Under the pieces are notes generated by a model. The model worked only from the letters and a program-made list of their open reading frames with translations, searched no databases and had not been told where the DNA came from. This document shows positions 55,381 through 64,000 of a DNA stretch of 64,000 nt, one piece after another (position 1 is the first letter of the stretch; the number at the start of each line of letters is the position of its first letter). Both the position numbers and the translations under genes were made by a program. Location: NCBI RefSeq assembly GCF_001468465.1, contig NZ_LNSA01000003.1, forward strand, positions 173,869 through 237,868. The letters are read 5' to 3'. Origin of the DNA: Sphingopyxis sp. H115 (GTDB lineage Bacteria > Pseudomonadota > Alphaproteobacteria > Sphingomonadales > Sphingomonadaceae).

Positions 55381-55728
55381 TCAGATCAATCCGCCGAGCC
55401 CGAAAAGGACGACGCCCGCAAGCAACGCAATGGCGCCGGTGACGGTGATGAGCAAGGTCATTCGCGCCGCCGACGCACGGCGCGATGCCAGAAAAGCGGC
55501 TAGGAGACCGAGGCCGATCGCGAACAGCGGGGCATAGAGGAACACCCAGTCATAGCTGAACTCGCGCCGGACCGCGATCATGCCCCATTGCTCGACGACG
55601 AGGCCATAAGCCGTGATCGCGATCAGCCAGCCGAGGATCGCAACGATCGCGAACAGCGCGCCGGCCGCGACACACCCGGCGCCGGAGCGCGGTTCGGGGC
55701 GGTCGGGGCCGGGCGCGGGTTCGGCCAT
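55381..55728 (-). CDS. Small three-helix membrane protein
   Basis: A 115-residue protein whose ATG overlaps the gcvPB stop (ATGA). After a Pro-rich start come GALFAIVAILGWLIAITAYGL, VFLYAPLFAIGLGLLAAFLAS and TLLITVTGAIALLAGVVLFGL. The middle helix is preceded by EQWGMIAVRREFSYDWV. I do not recognise a family. The overlap suggests co-expression with the glycine cleavage genes. It may be a passenger gene. Confidence 0.6.
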   Translation of the reverse strand: MAEPAPGPDRPEPRSGAGCVAAGALFAIVAILGWLIAITAYGLVVEQWGMIAVRREFSYDWVFLYAPLFAIGLGLLAAFLASRRASAARMTLLITVTGAIALLAGVVLFGLGGLI

Positions 55729-57272
55729 CAATCCTCCCAGGCGAGGACGGGCTTGCGTGCGGCCAGCGTCTCGTCGAGACGTGCGCGCGGCGCGAAATGC
55801 GGCGCGGTCTTGAGCGCGGGGTCGCCGTTCTTCGCACGCAGCGCGATGCTGCGCAGCGCACCGATGAACTGGTCGAGGACCGCCTTGCTCTCGGTCTCGG
55901 TCGGCTCGACGAGCATCGCGCCATGGACGACGAGCGGGAAATAGACCGTCATCGGATGATAGCCCTCGTCGATCAGCCCCTTGGCGATGTCGAGCGTCGA
56001 GAAGCCTTCGGCGAGACCCTTGTCGCTGAACAACGCCTCGTGCATGCACGGGCCCGACGCCGCGAAGGGCGCGTCGAGCACATCGGTCAGGCTGCGCAGC
56101 ACATAATTGGCGTTGAGCACCGCATCCTCGGCGACCTGCTTCAGCCCGTCCGCGCCGTGGCTGAGGATATAGGCCAGCGCGCGCGTGAACATGCCCATCT
56201 GGCCGTGAAAGGCGGTCATCCGGCCAAAGGTTTCGGGATGATCCTCGCCCGCGCTTTCCTCTTCGATCAGGCGGAAAGCCTGTCCCCGCTTCGTCACGAA
56301 GGGCAGCGGCGCAAAGGGCGCCAGCGCTTCGGACAAGACCACCGGACCCGAACCGGGGCCGCCGCCGCCGTGCGGCGTCGAAAAGGTCTTGTGGAGATTG
56401 ATGTGCATCGCGTCGACGCCCAGGTCGCCGGGCCGCACGCGGCCAACGATCGCATTGAAATTCGCGCCATCGCAATAGACATAACCGCCGGCGGCATGCA
56501 CGGCATCCGAAATCGCCTTCATGTCGCGCTCGAACAGCCCGCAGGTGTTGGGGTTGGTGATCATCACGCCGGCAACGTCGGGGCCAAGGCGCGCCTTCAG
56601 CGCTTCCAGATTGACGCGGCCCTCGTCGGTCGCCGGGATGTCCTCGACGGTAAAGCCGGCGAAGGCCGCGGTTGCGGGGTTGGTACCATGCGCGCTCTCG
56701 GGGACGAGGATGACGCGGCGATCCTCGCCGCGCGCTTCGAGCGCCGCCTTGATGCAGAGGATCCCGCAAAGCTCGCCATGCGCGCCGGCCTTGGGCGACA
56801 TGGCGACGCTGTGCATTCCGGTGAGCGTCACCAGCCATTCGGCCAGCTCGTGGATCACCGCATAGGCGCCCTGCACCGTCTCCTGCGGCTGCAACGGATG
56901 CACGTCGGCAAAGCCGGGCATCCGCGCGACCTTTTCGTTGAGGCGCGGATTATGCTTCATCGTGCAGCTGCCGAGCGGGAACAGGCCGAGGTCGATGGCG
57001 TAATTCTGGCGCGACAGGCGCGTATAGTGGCGCACCGTTTCGGCTTCGCTGAGCCCCGGGAGGCCGATCGGCGCAGTACGCGCAAGACTGCCGAGGTCGG
57101 CGGCGGGCGCTGCTTCATCGAAGTCGACGCCGGTGGTCCCGGTTCCGCCGATTTCGAAGATCAGCGGCTCCTCGAGCATCAGCGCACGATTGCCGGTGAA
57201 GGTGACATTGTCGTCGGCACCGCCGGCAACATTCATTTCGGGGCGCCAGCCGGCGCGATTGAGCGCGGTCAT
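55728..57272 (-). CDS. gcvPB: Glycine dehydrogenase (P-protein) subunit 2
   Basis: A 514-residue half of the split P-protein, which decarboxylates glycine on PLP. Lys295 in [20 protein letters not shown] is the PLP Lys. Other conserved blocks are [20 protein letters not shown] and [17 protein letters not shown] 57272 overlaps the gcvPA stop (ATGA). The split PA/PB form is typical of several bacterial groups; both subunits are full length. Confidence 0.96.
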   Translation of the reverse strand: MTALNRAGWRPEMNVAGGADDNVTFTGNRALMLEEPLIFEIGGTGTTGVDFDEAAPAADLGSLARTAPIGLPGLSEAETVRHYTRLSRQNYAIDLGLFPLGSCTMKHNPRLNEKVARMPGFADVHPLQPQETVQGAYAVIHELAEWLVTLTGMHSVAMSPKAGAHGELCGILCIKAALEARGEDRRVILVPESAHGTNPATAAFAGFTVEDIPATDEGRVNLEALKARLGPDVAGVMITNPNTCGLFERDMKAISDAVHAAGGYVYCDGANFNAIVGRVRPGDLGVDAMHINLHKTFSTPHGGGGPGSGPVVLSEALAPFAPLPFVTKRGQAFRLIEEESAGEDHPETFGRMTAFHGQMGMFTRALAYILSHGADGLKQVAEDAVLNANYVLRSLTDVLDAPFAASGPCMHEALFSDKGLAEGFSTLDIAKGLIDEGYHPMTVYFPLVVHGAMLVEPTETESKAVLDQFIGALRSIALRAKNGDPALKTAPHFAPRARLDETLAARKPVLAWED

Positions 57273-58627
57273 GCCAGCACCTCCTTCAGGGCTGCGGCGA
57301 AGGCGGCGATGTCCGGCTTCGTCACGGTTTCGGTCACGGCAACGACAAGGCCGTTCGCAAGGCCTGCATTGTCGGGGTAGAGGCGGCCGAGCGACACACC
57401 GCCAAGGATGTCCTTTTCGGCCAGCTTGTGGACCACAGGGCGCGCCGCGGTCGGCAACAGCAACGTGAATTCGTTGAAGAAGCTGTCGTTCAGCACCGAA
57501 ACGCCGGGGATCTTCGCAAGTTCGGCGGCCGCGGCCTTCGCACGGCCATGGTTGATCGCGGCAAGCTGGCGCAACCCCGCCTCGCCGAGCAAGGTCATAT
57601 GAATGCTGAAGGCCAGCGCGCAAAGCCCGGAGTTCGTGCAAATATTGCTCGTCGCCTTCTCGCGGCGAATATGCTGTTCGCGCGTCGACAGCGTCAGCAC
57701 GAAGCCGCGCTTGCCATTGGCGTCGACGGTTTCGCCACAGAGGCGCCCGGGCATCTGGCGGACATATTTGGTCTTGCATGCAAAGAGGCCGACATAAGGC
57801 CCGCCGAATTGCAGGCCGACGCCGAGCGATTGCCCCTCGCCCACCACGATGTCGGCGCCCATTTCGCCGGGCGACTTGATCAGACCCAGCGCTACGGGTT
57901 CGGTGACGACCGCAATGAGCAACGCGCCCGCCGCCTGACAGGCTTCGGCGAGCGTCGTCATGTCGTCGATACGGCCGAGGATGTCGGGATATTGGACGAC
58001 GACGCAGCTCGTTTCCTTGTCGATGCTGGCCGCCAGCGCCGCCCAGTCGGTGCCAGCTTCGAGCACCGGGTCGCCGTCGACCAGCACATCGCCGGTATAT
58101 TTGGCCATCGTGCGCGCGACGCTGCGATAATGCGGGTGGAGGCCGGTCGACAGCAGCGCCTTGGCGCGCTTGGTGACGCGCCGCGCCATGACGATCGCTT
58201 CCCAGCAGGCGGTCGAGCCGTCGTACATAGACGCATTTGCGACGTCGGTGCCGAGCAGGCGCGCGACCTGCGACTGGAATTCGAACAGCATCTGCAGCGT
58301 GCCCTGGGCGATTTCGGGCTGGTACGGTGTATAGGCGGTCAGAAATTCGCCGCGCTGGATCAGATGATCGACACTTGCGGGCACATGGTGGCGATACGCC
58401 CCCGCGCCGAGGAAGAACGGCCCCTCGCCTGCCGCGCGATTCCCGCGCGAGAGGGCTGCCATATGGCGCTCGACCGCAAGCTCGCTCGCCTGCATCGGAA
58501 GGCCTGCGATCGGACCGTCAAGACGCGCGGCGGCCGGAACGTCGACGAACAGCTCGTCGATCGAAGACGCACCGATGGTCGCGAGCATCGCCGCGCGGTC
58601 ATCGGTCGTAAGGGGGAGATAACGCAT
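57269..58627 (-). CDS. gcvPA: Glycine dehydrogenase (P-protein) subunit 1
   Basis: A 452-residue partner of GcvPB. Family segments include [52 protein letters not shown] and [21 protein letters not shown]. It has the PLP-dependent fold but no PLP Lys, as expected. It begins 4 bp after the glycosyltransferase-like gene, so the whole run is one transcription unit. Confidence 0.96.
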   Translation of the reverse strand: MRYLPLTTDDRAAMLATIGASSIDELFVDVPAAARLDGPIAGLPMQASELAVERHMAALSRGNRAAGEGPFFLGAGAYRHHVPASVDHLIQRGEFLTAYTPYQPEIAQGTLQMLFEFQSQVARLLGTDVANASMYDGSTACWEAIVMARRVTKRAKALLSTGLHPHYRSVARTMAKYTGDVLVDGDPVLEAGTDWAALAASIDKETSCVVVQYPDILGRIDDMTTLAEACQAAGALLIAVVTEPVALGLIKSPGEMGADIVVGEGQSLGVGLQFGGPYVGLFACKTKYVRQMPGRLCGETVDANGKRGFVLTLSTREQHIRREKATSNICTNSGLCALAFSIHMTLLGEAGLRQLAAINHGRAKAAAAELAKIPGVSVLNDSFFNEFTLLLPTAARPVVHKLAEKDILGGVSLGRLYPDNAGLANGLVVAVTETVTKPDIAAFAAALKEVLA

Positions 58628-58630
58628 GAA

Positions 58631-59446
58631 CTACTCCGGAGAAGATTCGGGTTTTGCGGAAAAAAGCTGGGCGGTGTCGGCGAGTGCGCCCGCAAAGACC
58701 GCGGGACCGGCGTGCGTCGTGCGCACCCAAGGGGCGAGCCAGATGCGAAATCCCGCGTCGCGCACGCGCTGGCAAAAGGCATAATCGTCGGACAAGAGCG
58801 CCTGCGTTTCGGGATCGATCAGCGGACAGAAAAAGGCGGGTTCGAGATCGCCGATGCCATGCGCTTGGCGCTCGGCGGGATCGGGACGGTAGACAAGGTC
58901 GGGCATCGCCGCGCGCATGCCTTCGAGCACCTCGCGCCGGATCAGCATCATTGCAGTGCCGAGCCGCGACAGTTCGACCAGGTCGGTCATCTTGAAACTC
59001 TGGTCCGGATGCAGGAAGTGCAGCGCGAAATCGCCCGCGAAACGGGCGAGCTCGGCCGGATCATCCTTTGCCAGCCCCAGTTCGACCGCGCGCGCGACGT
59101 TGCGCCAGTTGATCATCCGCCGCGGATAGGCGCCGCCCAGAACGCCGCACTGCGGATGCGCGTCCATGGCGCGGATCAGCGAGAAGACATCATCCGCCGA
59201 AAAATCGATGTCGGCGTCGATGAACAGCAGGTGCGTGCAGTCGCTCGCGAGGAACATCGCGGTCAGCGTGTTACGCGCGCGCGTGATCGACGGCTGGTAC
59301 AGGATGAATTCGAACCGCACCGTCATGCCCATCGCCTGTGCACGCAGCGCAAGGCCGAGCGCGGCGCGGACATAGGTGCCCTGCGCCCCCTCATAGATGG
59401 GCGTAGCCACCATCAGGCGGCAGTTGGCGAGTGCGGCGTCGGTCAT
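58631..59446 (-). CDS. Glycosyltransferase-like protein within the gcv operon
   Basis: A 271-residue protein with a GT-A-like fold. The N-terminus has LMVATPIYEGAQGTYVRAALGLALRAQ and the strand HLLFIDADIDFSADDVFSL, with Asp77 and Asp79 forming a DxD-like metal site. A conserved SRLGTAMMLIRREVLEGM and a late LLSDDYAFCQRVRDAGFRIWL follow. This suggests a family 2 or related transferase, and the product is unknown. It is not a normal part of glycine cleavage. There is no membrane helix. Confidence 0.8.
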   Translation of the reverse strand: MTDAALANCRLMVATPIYEGAQGTYVRAALGLALRAQAMGMTVRFEFILYQPSITRARNTLTAMFLASDCTHLLFIDADIDFSADDVFSLIRAMDAHPQCGVLGGAYPRRMINWRNVARAVELGLAKDDPAELARFAGDFALHFLHPDQSFKMTDLVELSRLGTAMMLIRREVLEGMRAAMPDLVYRPDPAERQAHGIGDLEPAFFCPLIDPETQALLSDDYAFCQRVRDAGFRIWLAPWVRTTHAGPAVFAGALADTAQLFSAKPESSPE

Positions 59447-59499
59447 CTTGTCCCTCCCCCGCCCCGCTCGGAGCGGAGCGATCGGTTGCGGGTCCCGGC

Positions 59500-59871
59500 C
59501 TACAGGGCGTCGCAGAAGGCCTTGTACGCGGCAGCGTCCATCAGGCCGTCGAGCTGGCTCTTGTCGCCGAGCGTCATGCGGAAGAACCAACCTTCGCCTT
59601 CGGGATCCGAGTTGACGAGCGCGGGGTCCTCTTCGAGCTGGCCATTGCCCTCGGTCACGGTGCCGTCGACGGGCGCATACACGTCGCTCGCGGCCTTCAC
59701 CGATTCGACCACCGCCGCGTCTCCGCCCTGCGTCAGCTCGGCGCCGGTGTCGGGAACTTCGACGAACACGATGTCGCCTAGCTGGCCCTGCGCGAAGTCG
59801 GTGATGCCCACCGTCGCAACGTCGCCGTCGACGTCGATCCACTCATGCTCTTCGGTAAAATAACGCGGCAT
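59500..59871 (-). CDS. gcvH: Glycine cleavage system H protein
   Basis: A 123-residue lipoyl carrier that shuttles the methylamine intermediate between P, T and L proteins. Lys59 in [18 protein letters not shown] is the lipoylated residue. It begins 3 bp after gcvT on the same strand. The H protein is standard in length. Confidence 0.97.
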   Translation of the reverse strand: MPRYFTEEHEWIDVDGDVATVGITDFAQGQLGDIVFVEVPDTGAELTQGGDAAVVESVKAASDVYAPVDGTVTEGNGQLEEDPALVNSDPEGEGWFFRMTLGDKSQLDGLMDAAAYKAFCDAL

Positions 59872-59874
59872 CGG

Positions 59875-60999
59875 TCAACCTCCTGTTTTACGAACATATC
59901 GATGCGGGACGAACGGCATGGCCGTGACGGTGCAATGAACAAGCTTGCCGCGCACTTCGGCCGCGATCGCGGTGCCTGGAACGGCGTGGTCGCGCGGCAC
60001 ATAGCCCATGGCGATCGGCGCGCCGACGCTGGGGGCAAAGCCGCCCGACGTCACCACGCCGATTTCGTCTTCGCCGTCAAACAGCTTGGCGCCCTCGCGC
60101 ACCGGCAGCTTGCCGTCGATGGTGAGCCCGACTCGCTTGCGTGGTGGCCCCTCTTCGAGATGGCCCAGGATCCGCGCGGCGCCGGGGAAATTTTCTTCCT
60201 CTCGGCGGCGCTTGCTGACGGCGAAGCCGAGGTCGGCTTCGGCGGGGTCGATCGCCGGGGTGAGATCGTGGCCGTAGAGCGGTAAGCCGGCTTCGAGGCG
60301 GAGCGAGTCGCGCGCGCCGAGGCCGATGGGCTTCACTTCTTCCATCGCGCAGAGCGCATCGGCAAAGGCTTCGAGCGCCTCGTTCGGCAACGAAATTTCG
60401 AACCCGTCCTCGCCGGTATAGCCCGAACGGCTGAGCGCGATCACATGGCCGTTCCACGACACACGCGCCGCCTGCATGAACACCAGACTTGCCGCCTCGG
60501 GCACCAGCCGCGTGAGCGCATTGACCGCTTTCGGCCCCTGCAGCGCGAGCAGGCCATAATCCTCATTATGATTGAGCGTGATGTCGTCGGGCAGGTTTTC
60601 GCGAAGATGGCCGATATCTTCCCACTTCACCGCGCCGTTGACGACGATGCCATATTGGTCACCCTCGTTGGTGATCATCAGGTCGTCGAGGATGCCGCCG
60701 TCCTCGTCCAGCAGCAGCGAATAGCGCATGCGGCCCGGTTTCAGCGCCGAGATATCGCCCGGAACGAGTGTTTCGAGCGCTTCGGCCACCTTGTCGCCCG
60801 AGAGCGACAGCTGGCCCATATGGCTGACATCGAACAGACCGGCACTTTCGCGCGTCCACAGATGTTCGGCCATGATGCCTTCATATTGGATCGGCATCCA
60901 GTAACCGGCGAACTCGACCATGCGGCCGCCCTTGGCACGGTGCCAGGCGTCGAGCGGCAGGGTGGCCGTTTCGATCGGAACTTCGTCATCTTCGCGCAT
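59875..60999 (-). CDS. gcvT: Glycine cleavage system aminomethyltransferase (T protein)
   Basis: A 374-residue enzyme that releases ammonia from H-bound methylamine and forms 5,10-methylene-THF. Family blocks: LDAWHRAKGGRMVEFAGYWMPIQY, TRESAGLFDVSHMGQL, YTGEDGFEISLPNE, GLGARDSLRLEAGLPLYGHD. The ATG at 60999 is preceded by GGGAG. First gene of the operon, downstream of a glycine riboswitch. Confidence 0.96.
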   Translation of the reverse strand: MREDDEVPIETATLPLDAWHRAKGGRMVEFAGYWMPIQYEGIMAEHLWTRESAGLFDVSHMGQLSLSGDKVAEALETLVPGDISALKPGRMRYSLLLDEDGGILDDLMITNEGDQYGIVVNGAVKWEDIGHLRENLPDDITLNHNEDYGLLALQGPKAVNALTRLVPEAASLVFMQAARVSWNGHVIALSRSGYTGEDGFEISLPNEALEAFADALCAMEEVKPIGLGARDSLRLEAGLPLYGHDLTPAIDPAEADLGFAVSKRRREEENFPGAARILGHLEEGPPRKRVGLTIDGKLPVREGAKLFDGEDEIGVVTSGGFAPSVGAPIAMGYVPRDHAVPGTAIAAEVRGKLVHCTVTAMPFVPHRYVRKTGG

Positions 61000-61028
61000 A
61001 TGCACACTCCCGTCGTTGACACGGCAAG

Positions 61029-61047
61029 GCGCGGCCCGGTGCCGCGC
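61029..61047 (-). other. Hairpin between the riboswitch and gcvT
   Basis: GCGCGGC (61029-61035) pairs perfectly with GCCGCGC (61041-61047) across a 5-nt loop. It lies between the riboswitch and the gcvT ribosome site. No T-run follows, so a classical terminator is not evident. It may be part of the expression platform. Confidence 0.4.
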
Positions 61048-61062
61048 TGTCGCCATGCCCCC

Positions 61063-61255
61063 TCTGTCACGGGAACCTGAGAGTTTTCCTCCATATGTCA
61101 TGGAGTTACCCCTTCGGTGGTTCCAGCCCAAAAGCCGGAACGCTTTCCAGAGTGTCCGTTCCAGCCCGCGCGGTCCGCTTGACCTGAGAGTTTCCGGGGC
61201 GGTTGCTCCTTCGGTGGCGGGGTTGCCCCCGCGCTCTCCCGCGCGGCCGGTCGAA
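61063..61255 (-). promoter_or_regulatory. Tandem glycine riboswitch upstream of gcvT
   Basis: The minus strand carries two copies of the glycine-aptamer consensus. The first copy (about 61180-61255) has GGAGAG, GCCACCGAAGGAGCAA (61218-61203) and ACTCTCAGGTC (61191-61181). The second (about 61063-61160) has GGAACCACCGAAGGGGT (61124-61108) and CTCTCAGG (61083-61076). Two adjacent aptamers are the classic glycine riboswitch. It lies directly before gcvT, the expected target. A GC hairpin and the GGGAG ribosome site follow, so control may be by translation start or termination. The 310-bp space from 61000 to 61309 is otherwise empty. Confidence 0.95.
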
Positions 61256-61309
61256 TCTCTTGCGAGGCCCGACAGACGCTGCGAGCCTTGGCGTTGCCCC
61301 CCGATGGAG

Positions 61310-61957
61310 TCAATCGGCGAGCGCGCGGATCGCGTCGTTTTCGTGGATATGCACGCCCAAACCACCCTGCGCCGCAAGCCGGACGATCGCTGCGGCGACG
61401 CTATCGCCCGAAATCGAACGGTAGCGGCGGAAGCGGCCATGCAGCAAAGCATCGGTGAACGGAGCGGCGATCGTCGCGAGCCCCTCGCCTAGCCGCTGCG
61501 GCCCGGGACGGTCACCGCGCAGCAGGCCGGGGCGGATCAGGTCGAGCCGGTCGAAGCCGAGCGCAATCAGGTCGTCCTCGGTCTCGCCCTTGGTGCGCAG
61601 ATAGAAATTGCCGCTCTTCGCCGCCGCGCCGACCGAGCTCACCGCGATCATATGCTCAGTGCCGCCCGCCCGCGCGCCCCGCGCGGCCGCAAGGACAAGG
61701 TCGTGATCGACCGCGCGAAAGGCGGCCTGCGACCCCGCCTGGCGGATCGTGGTGCCAAGGCAGGAAATCAGGACGGTCGGCTTTTCGGCGGCGATGATGT
61801 CGCCCCAGCGTTCGGACGGCACGACCAGCGCCTTGTGATGCGGTGCGAGCCCTTCGACCTCGCGGCGTGCGAGAACGGTGACGGGCGCCGATCCGAAATG
61901 GGCGATCACCGCGCGGCCAACCATCCCGGTCGCGCCGACGATCAGCGCGTCAGGCAT
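61310..61957 (-). CDS. NAD(P)-binding Rossmann protein (SDR-like)
   Basis: A 215-residue atypical SDR. The cofactor motif is ALIVGATGMVGRAVIAHFG. Other strands are VLISCLGTTIRQAG and MIAVSSVGAAAKSGNFYLRTKGETEDDL, with a Ser and a YLRTK that corresponds to YxxxK. It resembles HTATIP2/CC3-like or NmrA-like oxidoreductases. The substrate is unknown. The start overlaps the dgt stop by 8 bp. Confidence 0.88.
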   Translation of the reverse strand: MPDALIVGATGMVGRAVIAHFGSAPVTVLARREVEGLAPHHKALVVPSERWGDIIAAEKPTVLISCLGTTIRQAGSQAAFRAVDHDLVLAAARGARAGGTEHMIAVSSVGAAAKSGNFYLRTKGETEDDLIALGFDRLDLIRPGLLRGDRPGPQRLGEGLATIAAPFTDALLHGRFRRYRSISGDSVAAAIVRLAAQGGLGVHIHENDAIRALAD

Positions 61958-63122
61958 GCGCCAGCGCTGCGGGCACCGCATCGCGGCCGAAGATTTCGGC
62001 ATAGCGGTCGATGGCGAAGCGGTCGGTCATGCCCGCGATATAATCGCCGATATGCCGGCTTGTCGCGCCTATTTCGCCCGGCAGGCGCGCGGGCCAGTCG
62101 CCGCCCATCAGCCGCGGATCGGCGGCATAGGCGGCGAAGAGGTCGCCGACGACCTTGTTCGCCGCCTCGGCGGCGGCAAGCTGTTCGGGATGGTGATAGA
62201 GATTGGCATACATGAAGCGCTTGAGCTCGCGTTCCTCGGCCGCCAACCCGGCCGAAAAGCCGCCGAGCGTCCGTCCCGCGGCGCGAACCTCCTCGACGCT
62301 CGCGACGCCTGCGTCGGCGACATGTGCGGTCGTCGCGGCGATCACGTCGTTGACCATCACGCCGATCTGGTCGCGGACGAGCTCGCGCAGCAGCCGGTCG
62401 CGCGGCGCGCCGGGAAAGCGGCCTTCGACGGCACGGAAATTGGCGGCGACGAACGGTTGCTCCATCAACTGGTTGAGGTCGAGCAGCCCGGCGCGGAGGC
62501 CATCGTCGATGTCGTGATTGTCGTAGGCGATATCGTCGGCGATCGCCGCGACCTGCGCTTCAAGGCTGGCGTGACTGGCAAGGTCGAGCGCAAAATCGCC
62601 GTCGATCTCGGCGAGCGCCCACCCGGGGTTCGTCACCGGACCATTATGCTTGGCGAGCCCCTCCAACGTCTCCCACGTCAGGTTGAGACCGTCGAAGCGC
62701 GGATAAGGGCATTCAAGCCGCGCGAGCGTACGCAGCGTGTGGCCATTATGGTCGAAGCCGCCATGCGCCGTCATCGCGGCTTTCAGCGCATCCTCCCCTG
62801 CATGACCGAAGGGCGGATGGCCGATGTCGTGCGCGAGGCAGAGTGCTTCGGTCAGATCCTCGTTGAGCCCGAGAGCGCGCGCGATGCCGCGGCCGATCTG
62901 TGCGACCTCGATGCTATGCGTCAACCGGACGCGATAATGATCGCCGTCGGGGGCGACGAACACCTGCGTCTTGTGGCGAAGACGGCGAAAGGCGATCGAA
63001 TGGATGATGCGGTCGCGGTCGCGCTGGAAATCGTCGCGCGGCCCGCGCACGACGCGGCCGAGTTCGGCATGAAGGCGCCCCCGGCTCTTTTCCGGTCTGC
63101 TGGCGCAGGCCGCGACACTCAC
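61950..63122 (-). CDS. dgt: dGTPase-like HD-domain hydrolase
   Basis: A 390-residue deoxyguanosinetriphosphate triphosphohydrolase-like protein that controls dNTP pools. The HD metal site is ALCLAHDIGHPPFGHAGEDAL with RLTHSIEVAQIGR upstream and IADDIAYDNHDIDDGLRAG downstream. The N-terminal FQRDRDRIIHSIAFRRLRHKTQVF is a family block. GTG 63122 overlaps the upstream SPOR gene stop (GTGA). Confidence 0.95.
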   Translation of the reverse strand: MSVAACASRPEKSRGRLHAELGRVVRGPRDDFQRDRDRIIHSIAFRRLRHKTQVFVAPDGDHYRVRLTHSIEVAQIGRGIARALGLNEDLTEALCLAHDIGHPPFGHAGEDALKAAMTAHGGFDHNGHTLRTLARLECPYPRFDGLNLTWETLEGLAKHNGPVTNPGWALAEIDGDFALDLASHASLEAQVAAIADDIAYDNHDIDDGLRAGLLDLNQLMEQPFVAANFRAVEGRFPGAPRDRLLRELVRDQIGVMVNDVIAATTAHVADAGVASVEEVRAAGRTLGGFSAGLAAEERELKRFMYANLYHHPEQLAAAEAANKVVGDLFAAYAADPRLMGGDWPARLPGEIGATSRHIGDYIAGMTDRFAIDRYAEIFGRDAVPAALAHA

Positions 63123-64000
63123 TTCAGCGGTTCGACGATCTCGCCGACCTCGCTATCGAAGAGGAAGCCGTCGCCTTCGGCTTTCTTATAGTCACCGAGC
63201 CAATCCTGCGCCGCCTTGCGATTTGGGAACGGCCCGACAAGCAGACGCCGCGTCTGGCCCCATTCGGCGGTCGCGCCCGACTTGCCCTTGAACAGCACCG
63301 CGTTGCGTTTGGCGAAGCGATTATAGTCGAACGCGAGCGCCTTAAGGTTGGCGCCGGTCGCGATTTGCACCCAGCTACGCGCCGGATTGGCCTTTTTCTT
63401 GGCCGCCTCTTCCTTTGCCTTGGCGTCGGCTTCGGCCTTCGCCTTGGCCGCCGCGGCGTCCTTTTCGCGCTTCGCCGCCTCGGCGGCTTCGGCCTTGCGC
63501 TTGTCGTCGAGCAGCTTCGCGAGCGTCTCGGCGCCGACGGCATTGTCCGATTGCGCAAGCTCCTCGGCCGGAATTTCGATCGATCCCACGATGTCCGCGA
63601 GCGACGCGAGCGGCGCTGAAGCCGCAGATGCGGCTGCCGGCACCGCCGACGCTGGCGCGGCTTCCGCAGAGGACGACGCAGCCGATGTCGAGCGCCCCAT
63701 GTCGGCGATCGAGAAGCCGGGGCCGATCGGTCCCTTGTCGGCGTCGATCGCCGCACCGATCGGCGCGGGCGTTCCGCCTGCCGGCGGCGTCGCCGCAGCG
63801 GCAGAGGATGCCGCTGGCAGAGTCGCAGCCGGTCCGGCGGGCGGTTTCGACGGCGCGGCCGCAGAAAGAACGGCTGGCGCCGGGCGCGACGGCGCGGCGG
63901 CACCATTTGCCGGCGCCGTCATCACCGGCGGCCTCGCGTCCCCATCGGGCCTAGACGTCACGTCGGCGGGAACCGCCGGCGTCGGTGCAGGTGTCGGCGC
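63119..64000 (-). CDS. SPOR-domain protein (5'-partial)
   Basis: The open frame continues to base 64000, so the N-terminus lies outside the window. The visible 293 residues are an Ala/Pro-rich stretch, then an acidic helical region (PAEELAQSDNAVGAETLAKLLDDKRK), a Lys/Ala/Glu-rich coil (about 50 residues), and a C-terminal SPOR domain (SWVQIATGANLKALAFDYNRFAKR...RRLLVGPFPNRKAAQDWLGDYKK). SPOR domains bind denuded peptidoglycan at the septum, so the protein likely acts in cell division. The stop overlaps dgt. Confidence 0.85.
   Translation of the reverse strand, partial: APTPAPTPAVPADVTSRPDGDARPPVMTAPANGAAAPSRPAPAVLSAAAPSKPPAGPAATLPAASSAAAATPPAGGTPAPIGAAIDADKGPIGPGFSIADMGRSTSAASSSAEAAPASAVPAAASAASAPLASLADIVGSIEIPAEELAQSDNAVGAETLAKLLDDKRKAEAAEAAKREKDAAAAKAKAEADAKAKEEAAKKKANPARSWVQIATGANLKALAFDYNRFAKRNAVLFKGKSGATAEWGQTRRLLVGPFPNRKAAQDWLGDYKKAEGDGFLFDSEVGEIVEPLK

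Noticed and set aside
57428..59863. An 811-codon plus-strand open frame opposite gcvPA, the transferase gene and gcvH
   Set aside because: It spans three real genes on the other strand and has no family motif.
1..64000. CRISPR arrays, insertion sequences, prophage, integrons
   Set aside because: No regular short direct repeats with unique spacers, no transposase or integrase motifs, and no break in codon use long enough to suggest a recent insertion.

Overview
This 64 kb window reads as a chromosomal segment of an alphaproteobacterium. The gene content points to the Sphingomonadales, most likely a Sphingopyxis- or Sphingomonas-like genome. The supporting signs are high GC with strongly GC-biased third codon positions, HdaA, a large TonB-dependent receptor, a HolC/PepA pair, Ccm-type cytochrome c maturation, and nested inverted repeats between genes. 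The genus is an inference, because there is no rRNA here. I see no insertion sequence, prophage, integron, replication origin or CRISPR array. Almost all of the DNA is coding, and genes are often joined by ATGA, GTGA or TGATG overlaps.

Layout. 1-5.1 kb: end of a repeat-containing protein, the glycan polymerase MtgA, an AHH-type nuclease-like protein with an unknown partner, and the potassium transporter Kup. 5.1-10.0 kb: a continuous minus-strand ccmC-D-E-F-G-H-I operon, including the 51-codon ccmD. 10.3-12.9 kb: a TonB-dependent receptor. 12.9-19.8 kb: a small DUF454 membrane protein, an amino-acid dehydrogenase, tRNA-His, a 2OG-Fe(II) oxygenase, a SIMPL-domain protein, an ABC-F ATPase, a J-domain protein and PPK2. 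19.9-25.8 kb: an alpha/beta hydrolase, aspS, an aldonolactone-oxidase-like flavoprotein coupled to a small membrane protein, and RNase D. 25.8-31.4 kb: an overlapping operon DUF2066-HdaA-PPK1-PPX/GppA. Divergent from it lie purM and purN, and PurN carries a C-terminal YjbR-like domain. 33.6-39.8 kb: a four-helix membrane protein, ndk, a lipoprotein, holC, pepA and lptD.

39.8-44.0 kb holds an acyl-CoA degradation operon (thiolase, acyl-CoA dehydrogenase, SDR) divergent from an IclR regulator, with a palindrome between them. 44.0-49.8 kb is the most unusual part. A 906-residue protein joins an OmpR-type winged helix, a complete Ser/Thr kinase domain, one membrane helix and a TPR-rich region. 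It faces a three-gene operon for a membrane protein and two exported proteins with DxNxDGxD-like motifs. After tRNA-Trp come a DMT transporter, a GST-like protein, a DUF2520 oxidoreductase and an acyl-CoA ligase. 54.3-61.3 kb is the glycine cleavage operon gcvT-gcvH-(glycosyltransferase-like)-gcvPA-gcvPB, behind a tandem glycine riboswitch and running on into three small genes. The window ends with a Rossmann-fold NAD(P)-binding protein, a dGTPase-like HD hydrolase and a SPOR-domain protein cut by the window edge.

Most genes are housekeeping: haem and cytochrome c assembly, polyphosphate and nucleotide metabolism, one-carbon metabolism, outer-membrane assembly. The best candidate for an undescribed system is the winged-helix/kinase/TPR protein and its divergent operon. 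A TTCTAAAG direct repeat with an 11-bp period lies between them.
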